A stretch of 6,658 nt of DNA from positions 1 through 6,658 of the forward strand of contig VGRU01000197.1 of NCBI GenBank assembly GCA_016875255.1, given 5' to 3'. This DNA comes from Deltaproteobacteria bacterium (GTDB taxonomy: Bacteria > Desulfobacterota > BSN033 > UBA1163). The translations under genes and the position numbers were made by a program. Below are positions 1 to 5,676 of the stretch, in pieces. Position 1 is the stretch's first letter. Every line of letters starts with the position of its first letter. The notes beneath the pieces are model-generated. The model was not told the origin of the DNA. It worked only from the letters and a program-made list of their open reading frames with translations, and searched no databases.

Positions 1-2441
1 CTCAAGGCGTTGCTGACTACGGTCACCGATGAAAAAGCCATTGCCCCTGCGGCAAAGATGGGATTGAGAAGTACCCCAAAAAATGGGAAAAGAGCGCCAG
101 CAGCTACTGGAATGAGAATTGTATTATAGGCAAAGGCCCAGAAGAGATTCTGTTTGATATTGCGGATCGTTGCCTTGCTCAGGGCAATTGCGGTCACCAC
201 TCCTCTCAAATCTCCGCCGATCAATGTGATGTCAGAGGATTCCATTGCCACATCCGTCCCTGTCCCGATGGCAATCCCCACATCGGCCTGAGCTAAGGCA
301 GGCGCATCGTTGATGCCATCGCCCACCATCCCAACTCTTTTTCCCTCGCCCTGAAGTCGTTTGACCTCTTCCGCCTTCTTCTCGGGAAGGACTTCTGCCA
401 GGACCCGATCAATCCCAATCTGATCGGCAATGGCTCTTGCTGTCCGTTCATTGTCACCGGTCAGCATTACGACTTCCAATCCCATGCGGTGGAGGGTTTC
501 CACTGCTTCCTTTGAATTTTCTTTCAATGTATCTGCAACGCCAATAATGCCTGCGGCCTTCCCATCGACGGCTAAAAACATCGGGGTCTTTCCCTTGCCG
601 GAAAGTTCTTCCGCCTTGCCAAGCAACCCGTTGAGCCGCACCTTTCTTTCTTCCATCAGCCTTAAATTTCCGAGGAGGACTTCCCTTGAGTCAATCATCG
701 CCTCGATGCCGTAACCTGCAATAGCTTCAAAGTTTTTTGGCTCTAAGAGATTTAAATTCTCCTCTTTTGCTTCCTTCACAATCGCCTCACCCAGAGGGTG
801 CTCTGACCCTTTCTCGGCTGAGGCCGCCAGAATTAAGATCTCCTGCTTTGTGAATCCTTCGGATTCGATGACATCGGTGACCGATGGTTCCCCCCTGGTC
901 AATGTTCCTGTCTTATCCAGGACGATCGTGTTGAGCTGATGGGCTGTCTCCAGGGCCTCTGCCCCGCGAATAAGAATCCCGTTCTCCGCACCCTTTCCTG
1001 TCCCCACCATAATCGAGGTGGGAGTGGCCAATCCCAGGGCACAGGGACAGGCGATGATCAGAACAGCGATAAAATTGAGAAAGGCATAGGTGAGCGCAGG
1101 ATGGGGGCCTAAAAGGGACCAGACGATGAATGTGACGATGGCAATCAGAATCACTATCGGGACAAAGTAACTGGCAATCACATCGGCCATCCGGGCAATC
1201 GGAGGTTTCGATCCCTGAGCCTCTTGAACCAGGCGAATGATCTGGGCCAGAACCGTATCCTTTCCCACTCTGGTCGCTTCAAATCTAAACGTCCCTGTTC
1301 TATTCATTGTTGCGCCGATAACTCCATCTCCGGTCTTCTTCTCAACCGGCAAAGATTCGCCTGTGACCATCGATTCATCCACAGAGGAATGGCCTTCTTT
1401 CACTATCCCATCCACCGGAATCTTTTCGCCTGGCCGGACAATGACAAGGTCTCCGGGCGCCACCTCGCTCACCGGAATATCCATCTCATCGCCATTCCGG
1501 ATGATTCTGGCCGTCTTGGGCTGAAGGCCGATCAGTTTTTTAATGGCCTCCGAGGTTTTGCCTTTTGCCCTTGCCTCAAGAAACCTTCCGAGGAGGATGA
1601 GGACGATAATGGCTGCAGAGGTATCAAAATAGGCATCGAGCATCAGACCCTTGACCATGATCAGGTGAGGGGAAAAGGTGACGATCAGGCTGTAGAGATA
1701 GGCGGCAGAGGTCCCGACAGCGATCAGGGTATTCATATCGCTCGTCTTATGCTTGGTCGCCTTCCAGAACCCAACATAAAACTGAAGCCCTGCCCAGAAC
1801 TGGACAGGAGTGGCAAGCAAAAACTGGATGAAGAAATTCGTTTCTTTGGAAAGGCCAATCCACTTCTCCAGAAATCCTGCCCCATACATGAGAAGGAGGA
1901 TGGGGCCCAGGAGGATGGCGCCAATGATAAATTTCCACTTTAATTTTGATAGCTCGGCCTCCCGGGCAAGCCTTTCCTTCTCAACGATATCTTCTTCTTT
2001 CACCTCGAGAATCTGGTAACCTGCGCCTTGAATAGCTGTCTTGAAATCCTGGATGGAAGCAACGCCCGGAACATATTCGATCGTTGCCCTCTCCGTGGCG
2101 AGGTTGACATTGACCTGAAGCACCCCTTTTAGGGAGCGAACTGATTTTTCAACTTTGCTCACACAGGAAGCACAGGTCATTCCCTGAATGGGAAGGACAA
2201 CCTTTTCCACCCTTGCCCCATATCCAAGGTCTTTCACTTTTTCGATTAAATTGGAAATGTCCGTTTGTCCGGGGTGAAAGAGAACGGTTGCCTTCTCTGC
2301 GGCAAAATTGACCGTCGCCTGAGAGACCCCTTCAACGCTCCCCAATCCTTTCTCAATCCTTGCCGCACAGCTGGCGCAGGACATGCCAGTGACGGGAAGG
2401 TCAATGCGCTCCAATTTTTCTTTAGAACCGCCTGATTCCAT
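1..2441 (-). CDS. copA: Copper-exporting P1B-type ATPase CopA, 3' end cut by the window edge
   Basis: I translated this frame directly; it stays open from 2441 to the window edge (813 codons). Two N-terminal heavy-metal-associated domains carry GMSCASC (C22, C25) and GMTCASC (C90, C93), which bind Cu(I). Then follow transmembrane helices, a TGES actuator loop, the membrane metal site CPC (C465-P466-C467) in [11 protein letters not shown], the phosphorylation site DKTGTLT (D509), a SEHPLGEA nucleotide-binding motif and the hinge GDGINDAP (G707 onward). CPC with these motifs is the signature of Cu(I) efflux ATPases (family knowledge), which pump copper out of the cytoplasm at the cost of ATP. 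The last visible residues, [14 protein letters not shown], are the usual last transmembrane stretch, so only about 5 to 15 residues are missing. The start at 2441 is preferred over 2447 because AAGAGG lies 6 nt before it. It follows the thioredoxin-like gene by 68 bp and is probably cotranscribed with it. Confidence 0.95.
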   Translation of the reverse strand, partial: MESGGSKEKLERIDLPVTGMSCASCAARIEKGLGSVEGVSQATVNFAAEKATVLFHPGQTDISNLIEKVKDLGYGARVEKVVLPIQGMTCASCVSKVEKSVRSLKGVLQVNVNLATERATIEYVPGVASIQDFKTAIQGAGYQILEVKEEDIVEKERLAREAELSKLKWKFIIGAILLGPILLLMYGAGFLEKWIGLSKETNFFIQFLLATPVQFWAGLQFYVGFWKATKHKTSDMNTLIAVGTSAAYLYSLIVTFSPHLIMVKGLMLDAYFDTSAAIIVLILLGRFLEARAKGKTSEAIKKLIGLQPKTARIIRNGDEMDIPVSEVAPGDLVIVRPGEKIPVDGIVKEGHSSVDESMVTGESLPVEKKTGDGVIGATMNRTGTFRFEATRVGKDTVLAQIIRLVQEAQGSKPPIARMADVIASYFVPIVILIAIVTFIVWSLLGPHPALTYAFLNFIAVLIIACPCALGLATPTSIMVGTGKGAENGILIRGAEALETAHQLNTIVLDKTGTLTRGEPSVTDVIESEGFTKQEILILAASAEKGSEHPLGEAIVKEAKEENLNLLEPKNFEAIAGYGIEAMIDSREVLLGNLRLMEERKVRLNGLLGKAEELSGKGKTPMFLAVDGKAAGIIGVADTLKENSKEAVETLHRMGLEVVMLTGDNERTARAIADQIGIDRVLAEVLPEKKAEEVKRLQGEGKRVGMVGDGINDAPALAQADVGIAIGTGTDVAMESSDITLIGGDLRGVVTAIALSKATIRNIKQNLFWAFAYNTILIPVAAGALFPFFGVLLNPIFAAGAMAFSSVTVVSNAL

Positions 2442-2447
2442 CAACAT

Positions 2448-2453
2448 CCTCTT
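2448..2453 (-). promoter_or_regulatory. Ribosome binding site that decides the copA start
   Basis: On the minus strand AAGAGG is followed by ATGTTGATG. It abuts the first ATG (2447) with no spacing but lies 6 nt before the second (2441). The second is therefore the more likely start, giving a protein beginning [11 protein letters not shown]. Confidence 0.6.
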
Positions 2454-2509
2454 AGGTATAGTGAAATTCCGATAACCCCATCCCCTCCTTTTCTTTGCGA
2501 CATTAAGGA

Positions 2510-3055
2510 TTACTTCTCAATGAGTTGGTTCAGAACGGATACGATTTCAGGACTGTTCCAATTCTTAGAACCAATCGCTTTTCCGACCATTCTTCCCTTT
2601 TTATCAATCAGGATTGTTTCGGGAATTCCCCTGATTCTGTATAGGTCAAGGGTATGATTTTTAGGGTCGACTAAGACCGGAAAGGTATAACGGTGTTTAT
2701 CGATAAATTCCTTTACCTTCTTCTTCTCCTCATAATCGACAGAAATGGCCAAAAAGACAAAGCCCTTCTCTTTAAACCTCTGATATAAAGCCTCCATGGA
2801 TGGCATCTCTTCCTTACAGGGGCCGCACCAGGTCGCCCAGAAATTGAGAAAGACGACCTGCCCTTTGAAATGTTTCAGTTCAACCTTTTTTCCGCTTAAC
2901 TCCTCAAGGCGAAAGTCGGGAGCCTTTTTATGATTTACTGTTTGAATCCCTGCTTTTAAAAAAAGAGGGTCCCTTCCTCCCTCTGCAAAAGAGTGAGGCG
3001 CCAAAAGGATGAAGATTAAGACGAATGACCGAAAATAAACTCCCTTGATTGTCAT
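2510..3055 (-). CDS. Exported TlpA/ResA-family thiol-disulfide oxidoreductase
   Basis: A 181-residue protein with a cleavable signal peptide: charged start MTIKGVYFR, hydrophobic core [10 protein letters not shown], and a likely cut after HSFA (residue 24). There is no lipobox cysteine, so the mature protein should be soluble in the periplasm. The remainder is a thioredoxin fold of the AhpC-TSA/Redoxin group: [16 protein letters not shown], then [17 protein letters not shown] with redox cysteines C77 and C80, the [16 protein letters not shown] insertion typical of TlpA/ResA/CcmG, and cis-proline P145 in RGIPET. Family members reduce disulfides of periplasmic clients such as apocytochrome c or copper-site proteins; the client here cannot be read from the sequence. 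It is first in a likely two-gene unit with the copper ATPase, which makes a role in copper-protein thiol handling plausible but unproven. No ATG or GTG lies upstream in frame nearby. The Shine-Dalgarno is weak (AGGGGG about 15 nt upstream). Confidence 0.9.
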   Translation of the reverse strand: MTIKGVYFRSFVLIFILLAPHSFAEGGRDPLFLKAGIQTVNHKKAPDFRLEELSGKKVELKHFKGQVVFLNFWATWCGPCKEEMPSMEALYQRFKEKGFVFLAISVDYEEKKKVKEFIDKHRYTFPVLVDPKNHTLDLYRIRGIPETILIDKKGRMVGKAIGSKNWNSPEIVSVLNQLIEK

Positions 3056-3081
3056 TGATTTGCCATTTATCCCCCTATTTA

Positions 3082-3111
3082 TTTATACCACTCCTCCCCT
3101 CCTTCTTTCAA
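3082..3111 (-). promoter_or_regulatory. Sigma70-type promoter for the thioredoxin-copA unit
   Basis: Read on the minus strand, -35 TTGAAA (3111-3106) and -10 TATAAA (3087-3082) are separated by 18 bp, each with one difference from consensus. A run of nine T and surrounding A/T (about 3130-3115) lies just upstream of the -35, where an UP element would sit. Transcription would begin near 3075, about 20 nt before the ATG at 3055. The spacer is a purine tract containing a mirror-symmetric AGGAGGGGAGGA. I see no CueR-like dyad in the spacer, so copper control by a MerR-family regulator is not supported. Confidence 0.6.
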
Positions 3112-3170
3112 ACGAATTTAAAAAAAAATAGGGGCGCTCCCTCCGTTAAAGAAAGAGAAAAGGGTCCCTA

Positions 3171-3199
3171 TTGTTTATGGGTTCATTTTTCTTTATAAT
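3171..3199 (+). promoter_or_regulatory. Candidate promoter overlapping the 5' end of the zinc-ribbon gene
   Basis: A perfect -10 hexamer TATAAT (3194-3199) has TTGTTT (3171-3176, three matches to the -35 consensus) exactly 17 bp before it. The predicted transcription start falls at about 3206, immediately at the ATG at 3207. This would give a leaderless or nearly leaderless message. The weak -35 keeps confidence moderate. Confidence 0.4.
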
Positions 3200-3206
3200 T
3201 TTCGTT

Positions 3207-3410
3207 ATGAGAGGATCCCAATTTAAGGAGTTCGAAGCCACCTCCCTGTACTGCCCTAAGTGCAAGGCCGCCGTGCCGGTGAGAAAGAAGTTGCTCCTGG
3301 TCCTGCCCGAAGGCGAGGAGTTTGAATATCTCTGTGCTTACTGTTCCTCTTCCGTTGGAATGAAAATCGACAAGAATGCCTCCCAGATCGAACTGATCCT
3401 CAAACCCTAA
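3207..3410 (+). CDS. Small zinc-ribbon-like protein with two Cys pairs, function unknown
   Basis: From the ATG at 3207 this encodes 67 residues. It carries LYCPKC (C16, C19) and YLCAYC (C43, C46) 24 residues apart, the layout of a treble-clef or zinc-ribbon metal site. The basic and hydrophobic stretch VPVRKKLLLVLPEGEEFEY lies between them. The reading frame also extends back to ATG 3177 and TTG 3171, adding the odd hydrophobic start MFMGSFFFIIFV. That stretch is mostly a translation of the TATAAT promoter region, so I prefer the short form, although no Shine-Dalgarno precedes 3207. Small proteins of this type are known to me only as hypothetical cytoplasmic proteins. It could bind zinc and act as a nucleic-acid or protein adaptor, but nothing in the sequence fixes a role. 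It is divergent from the thioredoxin-copA unit and lies upstream of the phosphotransferase genes on the same strand, separated from them by their own promoter. Confidence 0.65.
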   Translation: MRGSQFKEFEATSLYCPKCKAAVPVRKKLLLVLPEGEEFEYLCAYCSSSVGMKIDKNASQIELILKP

Positions 3411-3414
3411 AGGG

Positions 3415-3450
3415 GTTATACGTTATAACTTGGGGTAATCCCAGTATAAC
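3415..3450 (+). promoter_or_regulatory. Possible operator: TATAAC dyad plus a third half-site
   Basis: GTTATA (3415-3420) and TATAAC (3424-3429) form a perfect 6-bp inverted repeat around CGT. A third TATAAC (3445-3450) is exactly 21 bp, two helical turns, from the second. The set ends 10 bp before the -35 at 3461, covering about -81 to -46 relative to the predicted start, a common position for an activator. The stretch can also fold as a bulged hairpin (GGG/CCC core at 3432-3442) but is followed by AAAAAA rather than T, so it does not look like a terminator of the upstream gene. Confidence 0.4.
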
Positions 3451-3460
3451 AAAAAATAGA

Positions 3461-3489
3461 TTGACAACCGCCTCTCTGATAAAGATAAT
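3461..3489 (+). promoter_or_regulatory. Near-consensus sigma70 promoter for the phenylphosphate synthase-like genes
   Basis: A perfect -35 TTGACA (3461-3466) and -10 GATAAT (3484-3489, five of six) are separated by the ideal 17 bp. The transcript would start near 3496 and run about 217 nt before the ATG at 3713. I looked for a sigma54 GG-N10-GC pattern, as used by many phenol operons, and did not find one here. Confidence 0.7.
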
Positions 3490-3495
3490 CAGGTA

Positions 3496-3712
3496 GGTGG
3501 GTTTTTAATAGAAGCGGGTTTTCATTCCTTCCCTTGATTCATCCGCCCAACTTGAGAATTTATGGAAAGTGAACATGGGAATCTCTTTCTTGGATATACC
3601 TTGAGGGGGAACCATCATCATGAAAAGGAGGTGAGGAGAAAATTTTTTAAAAGGAGGCTAAGGTTAGAAGTTCGTCTTTCAATCACACTATTATCAAAAA
3701 GGAGGGGTAAAA
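3496..3712 (+). promoter_or_regulatory. Long 5' leader of the phosphotransferase operon
   Basis: The 302 bases between the zinc-ribbon gene and the 615-aa gene contain no convincing longer gene. The transcribed part holds a possible weak stem GCGGGT (3514-3519) with ATCCGC (3541-3546) and three Shine-Dalgarno-like sequences. These are AAGGAGGTGA (3625-3634), AAAAGGAGG (3649-3657) and the working site GGAGG (3701-3705), the last 7 nt before ATG 3713. The first is a 10-base perfect match to the complement of the 16S rRNA tail but has no usable ATG after it. An open frame from 3562 runs through the leader into the next gene; its composition (KEVRRKFFKRRLRLEV) looks like untranslated leader. I do not recognise a known riboswitch. 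Confidence 0.45.
3620..3634 (+). other. Possible four-codon leader mini-ORF (Met-Lys-Arg-Arg-stop)
   Basis: ATG AAA AGG AGG TGA lies inside the leader, with GAGGGGG (3603-3609) 10 nt ahead as a possible ribosome site. Its two AGG codons are themselves the perfect Shine-Dalgarno core AAGGAGGTGA, so a translating or stalled ribosome would mask that site. This may be coincidence in purine-rich DNA; confidence is low. Confidence 0.2.
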
Positions 3713-5560
3713 ATGGCAGAAAAAAAAGGTTTCCCAATGCCGTTAGAGGTTCAATATCCGAAAGAATTGGAAGGGTGGGAGGAGATGTATCCGCCCACTT
3801 ACCTGTTCAGCAAAGACAGAAAGGAGTGGGAAGAGAAGCACTTCTGGTTTCATGACAAGATACATGCCCCTGAGGCCATGTATCCGCTTGATCTTATCTT
3901 TCAGGAGGCATGGCAGATTTCCCTTTCCCAGTATACGACAAGGGTCTTCTGCATCCCTCCCGCCCAGGGGATTGCCCAGAGGATGGTCGGTTGCTATATG
4001 TATATTACACCGGTGGCGCCCCCGCCGCCTGAAATCATCGGCGAAAAAGCCGCCCTCTTTGGGAAAAGGGTATTTTATGTATTCGACCATTATGATGAAC
4101 TCTGGGGAGTGTGGCTGAAAAAATTCAGGGCCCTGGGTGAAGAGATGGAGGCCATCAAGGTTCCGGAGGATTTCCCGAAATTTGAGCCCGATGATACGGT
4201 CCTTCCCGAACCAAAGGGTTATTACACTTCTTTTGAAGTCATCGAGGCCTGGGACAAGTTGGTCAACCTCATGTTCAAAGGGTGGCAGTTTCATTTTCAG
4301 TACCTCAATCTGGCCTATCTTGCCTATCTGATGTTTTCAGATATCTGTCGAAAGCTCTTCCCCGGCCTCAGTGAGAGCGTCATTGGAAAGCTGGTCGCCG
4401 GCGCTTATGTCCAGATGTTTCGACCGGAAGAGGAATTGTGCAGGCTTGCCCGTCTTGCCGCCGCAGTTCCGGAAGTCGCAAAAATCATAAAAAGCGACAT
4501 CTCCCCCGAGAAAAAGTTCGAGTCATTGAGGAAGACCGCAGAAGGAAATGACTGGCTGGTGGAATATGAAAAGTCGAAAGACCCATGGTTCTTTGTCTCC
4601 TGCGGCAGCGGCTGGTTCCACTACGAGGGGAGTTGGACCACCAAACTGGAAATTCCCTTCGGATACCTGAAGAGCTATGTGGAAAGGGTGGAAAGAGGAG
4701 AGAAGATCGAGAGAGATCTTCCTGCCATTGACAAGGCCAGGGCCGAACTGGCGGAAGAATACAATAAACTCATCAAAACCGATGAGGACAGAAAAGCTTT
4801 CGACGATACTTACAAAGCTGTCCGCACGATCTATAAATATGCAGAAGATCATCTCTTCTGGGTTGAGCACTGGTTCCACACGATATGGTTTGACAAGGTG
4901 AGGGAGTTTGGCCGTCTCCTTGTGAAGCGCGGCATATTGAAGGACGTCAATGACATCTATCTCTTTAACCGATTTGAGGTCCCCAACCTCATGGAAGATA
5001 TGGCAACGACATGGGCATTGGGCGAAGGCGTGCCTTCCGGGGCTCAATACTGGCAGGCCAAAGCGGAAAAGCGAAAGAAGATCCTGGAAGCGGCAAAGAA
5101 GTGGAATCCTGCTCCTGCCCTTGGAACTCCACCCGAAGAAATTGCCGAACCGTTTACGATCATGCTCTGGGGCATTACAACCGATAGGGTAAAGGAATGG
5201 ATGAAGGGAGCCGCCATTGTACCGGCGGATGTCACGGAGCTGAAAGGATTTGCTTCTTCTGCCGGTGTCGTTGAGGGAAAAGTGAGGGTCGTTAAACTTC
5301 TTGAGGAGATCACCAAGGTAGAACAGGGCGATATCTTGGTTTGCCCGACCACGAACCCCGCCTGGGCGCCAATCTTTACCAGGATAAAGGCATCCATCAC
5401 AGACATCGGCGGCCTGACCAGTCACGCCGCCATCGTCTGCAGGGAGTATGGGATCCCCTCCGTGACCGGCACAGGGATCGCCACCACAGTGCTCAAAACA
5501 GGCGACACTGTAAAAGTGGATGGAAACACCGGAATTGTGAAAATATTGAAACGAGCCTGA
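3713..5560 (+). CDS. ppsA: Phenylphosphate synthase-like subunit 1 (PEP-synthase-type phosphohistidine protein)
   Basis: A 615-residue cytoplasmic protein (about 70 kDa). Residues 1 to about 500 form a large domain rich in Trp, Tyr and Phe (for example WQFHFQYLNLAYLAYL and DHLFWVEHWFHTIWF). It resembles the corresponding part of phenylphosphate synthase rather than any PEP-binding barrel. Residues about 508-615 are the swivelling PEP-utiliser domain, with DIGGLTSHAAIVCREYGIP carrying the phosphoryl-accepting histidine H571. The protein stops after this domain, so the PEP-binding TIM barrel of true PEP synthase is absent. In Thauera aromatica the 70-kDa subunit with this layout carries phosphate from its partner to phenol, giving phenylphosphate for carboxylation to 4-hydroxybenzoate (family knowledge). 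The start is fixed by GGAGG 7 nt upstream, and the end is a tandem TGA TAA. The partner ATP-binding gene follows after 116 bp. The acceptor could be another phenolic or alcohol. The symbol is used in the phenylphosphate synthase sense, not for PEP synthase. Confidence 0.75.
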   Translation: MAEKKGFPMPLEVQYPKELEGWEEMYPPTYLFSKDRKEWEEKHFWFHDKIHAPEAMYPLDLIFQEAWQISLSQYTTRVFCIPPAQGIAQRMVGCYMYITPVAPPPPEIIGEKAALFGKRVFYVFDHYDELWGVWLKKFRALGEEMEAIKVPEDFPKFEPDDTVLPEPKGYYTSFEVIEAWDKLVNLMFKGWQFHFQYLNLAYLAYLMFSDICRKLFPGLSESVIGKLVAGAYVQMFRPEEELCRLARLAAAVPEVAKIIKSDISPEKKFESLRKTAEGNDWLVEYEKSKDPWFFVSCGSGWFHYEGSWTTKLEIPFGYLKSYVERVERGEKIERDLPAIDKARAELAEEYNKLIKTDEDRKAFDDTYKAVRTIYKYAEDHLFWVEHWFHTIWFDKVREFGRLLVKRGILKDVNDIYLFNRFEVPNLMEDMATTWALGEGVPSGAQYWQAKAEKRKKILEAAKKWNPAPALGTPPEEIAEPFTIMLWGITTDRVKEWMKGAAIVPADVTELKGFASSAGVVEGKVRVVKLLEEITKVEQGDILVCPTTNPAWAPIFTRIKASITDIGGLTSHAAIVCREYGIPSVTGTGIATTVLKTGDTVKVDGNTGIVKILKRA

Positions 5561-5567
5561 TAAGCTT

Positions 5568-5652
5568 TAGGTTGGAGGTTTGAGGTTGGAGGTTTAAGAA
5601 ATCTTCTATCCAAGTATTAAGATTTTGCCTCCGGCCTCTAGCCTTCTGCCTG
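5568..5652 (+). repeat. Long imperfect inverted repeat (RNA hairpin) between the two subunit genes
   Basis: Bases 5568-5592 pair with 5628-5652 in one register: 17 Watson-Crick pairs, 6 G-U pairs and only two T-T mismatches in 25 positions. The longest uninterrupted helix is GAGGTTGGAGG (5582-5592) with CCTCCGGCCTC (5628-5638). An inner stem AAATCTT (5599-5605) with AAGATTT (5619-5625) closes a 13-nt loop. On the minus strand the six G-U pairs become A-C mismatches, so the fold is better as plus-strand mRNA of the operon. There is no T tract after it, so it is not a standard terminator. It could tune the ratio of the two subunits or protect an mRNA end (inference). Confidence 0.65.
5569..5596 (+). 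repeat. Heptad array 1: four AGGTTNN units
   Basis: Four contiguous 7-bp units read AGGTTGG, AGGTTTG, AGGTTGG, AGGTTTA, which also form two 14-bp tandem copies differing only in the last base. It begins 5 bp after the second of the tandem stop codons and makes the left arm of the intergenic hairpin. Confidence 0.8.
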
Positions 5653-5654
5653 CT
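5627..5654 (+). repeat. Heptad array 2: four GCCTNNN units
   Basis: Four contiguous 7-bp units read GCCTCCG, GCCTCTA, GCCTTCT, GCCTGCT. On the other strand each is NNNAGGC, so both arrays share an AGG core in opposite orientation. It forms the right arm of the hairpin and ends 22 bp before the next start codon. Confidence 0.75.
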
Positions 5655-5666
5655 GCGTTCTTTCAT

Positions 5667-5670
5667 GGAG
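5667..5670 (+). promoter_or_regulatory. Ribosome binding site that decides the ppsB start
   Basis: GGAG sits 6 nt before ATG 5677. The in-frame ATG at 5665, four codons earlier, overlaps this site and has only pyrimidine-rich DNA in front of it. The start at 5677 (MPYTLWFDRAG) is therefore preferred. Confidence 0.6.
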
Positions 5671-5676
5671 TATATC

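Noticed and set aside
1224..1943. 239-codon plus-strand frame opposite copA
   Set aside because: It is antisense to a fully motif-supported ATPase and has no recognisable domain or ribosome site; it is a shadow of the real gene.
2452..2481. 9-codon minus-strand frame (MGLSEFHYT) preceded by AAAGGAGGGG
   Set aside because: The ribosome-site core is only about 2 nt from the ATG, too close to work well, and nothing else supports translation.
2441..2503. 20-codon minus-strand frame ([12 protein letters not shown]...) whose TGA overlaps the copA ATG as TGATG
   Set aside because: The overlap suggests translational coupling, but there is no ribosome site before its ATG and it is very short. It is explained equally well as ordinary spacer between the two genes.
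3113..3145. AGGGAGCGCCCCT followed by T-rich DNA on the minus strand, resembling a terminator
   Set aside because: The stem is only four pairs and no minus-strand gene lies upstream to terminate. The T run fits better as an A/T-rich element upstream of the -35 of the thioredoxin-copA promoter.
3403..3417. AACCC / GGGTT stem over the stop codon of the zinc-ribbon gene as a terminator
   Set aside because: Five pairs with no following T tract; not a credible rho-independent terminator.
3562..3855. 97-codon frame on the plus strand across the leader and the start of the 615-aa gene
   Set aside because: It lies mostly in the leader and then overlaps a well-supported gene in another frame. Its composition is an Arg/Lys-rich reading of purine tracts, no domain is recognisable, and its ATG has no good ribosome site.
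4523..5425. 300-codon minus-strand frame opposite the 615-aa gene
   Set aside because: It is antisense to the phosphohistidine protein, which has the catalytic motif and a good start in its own frame. The opposite-strand frame has no recognisable motif.
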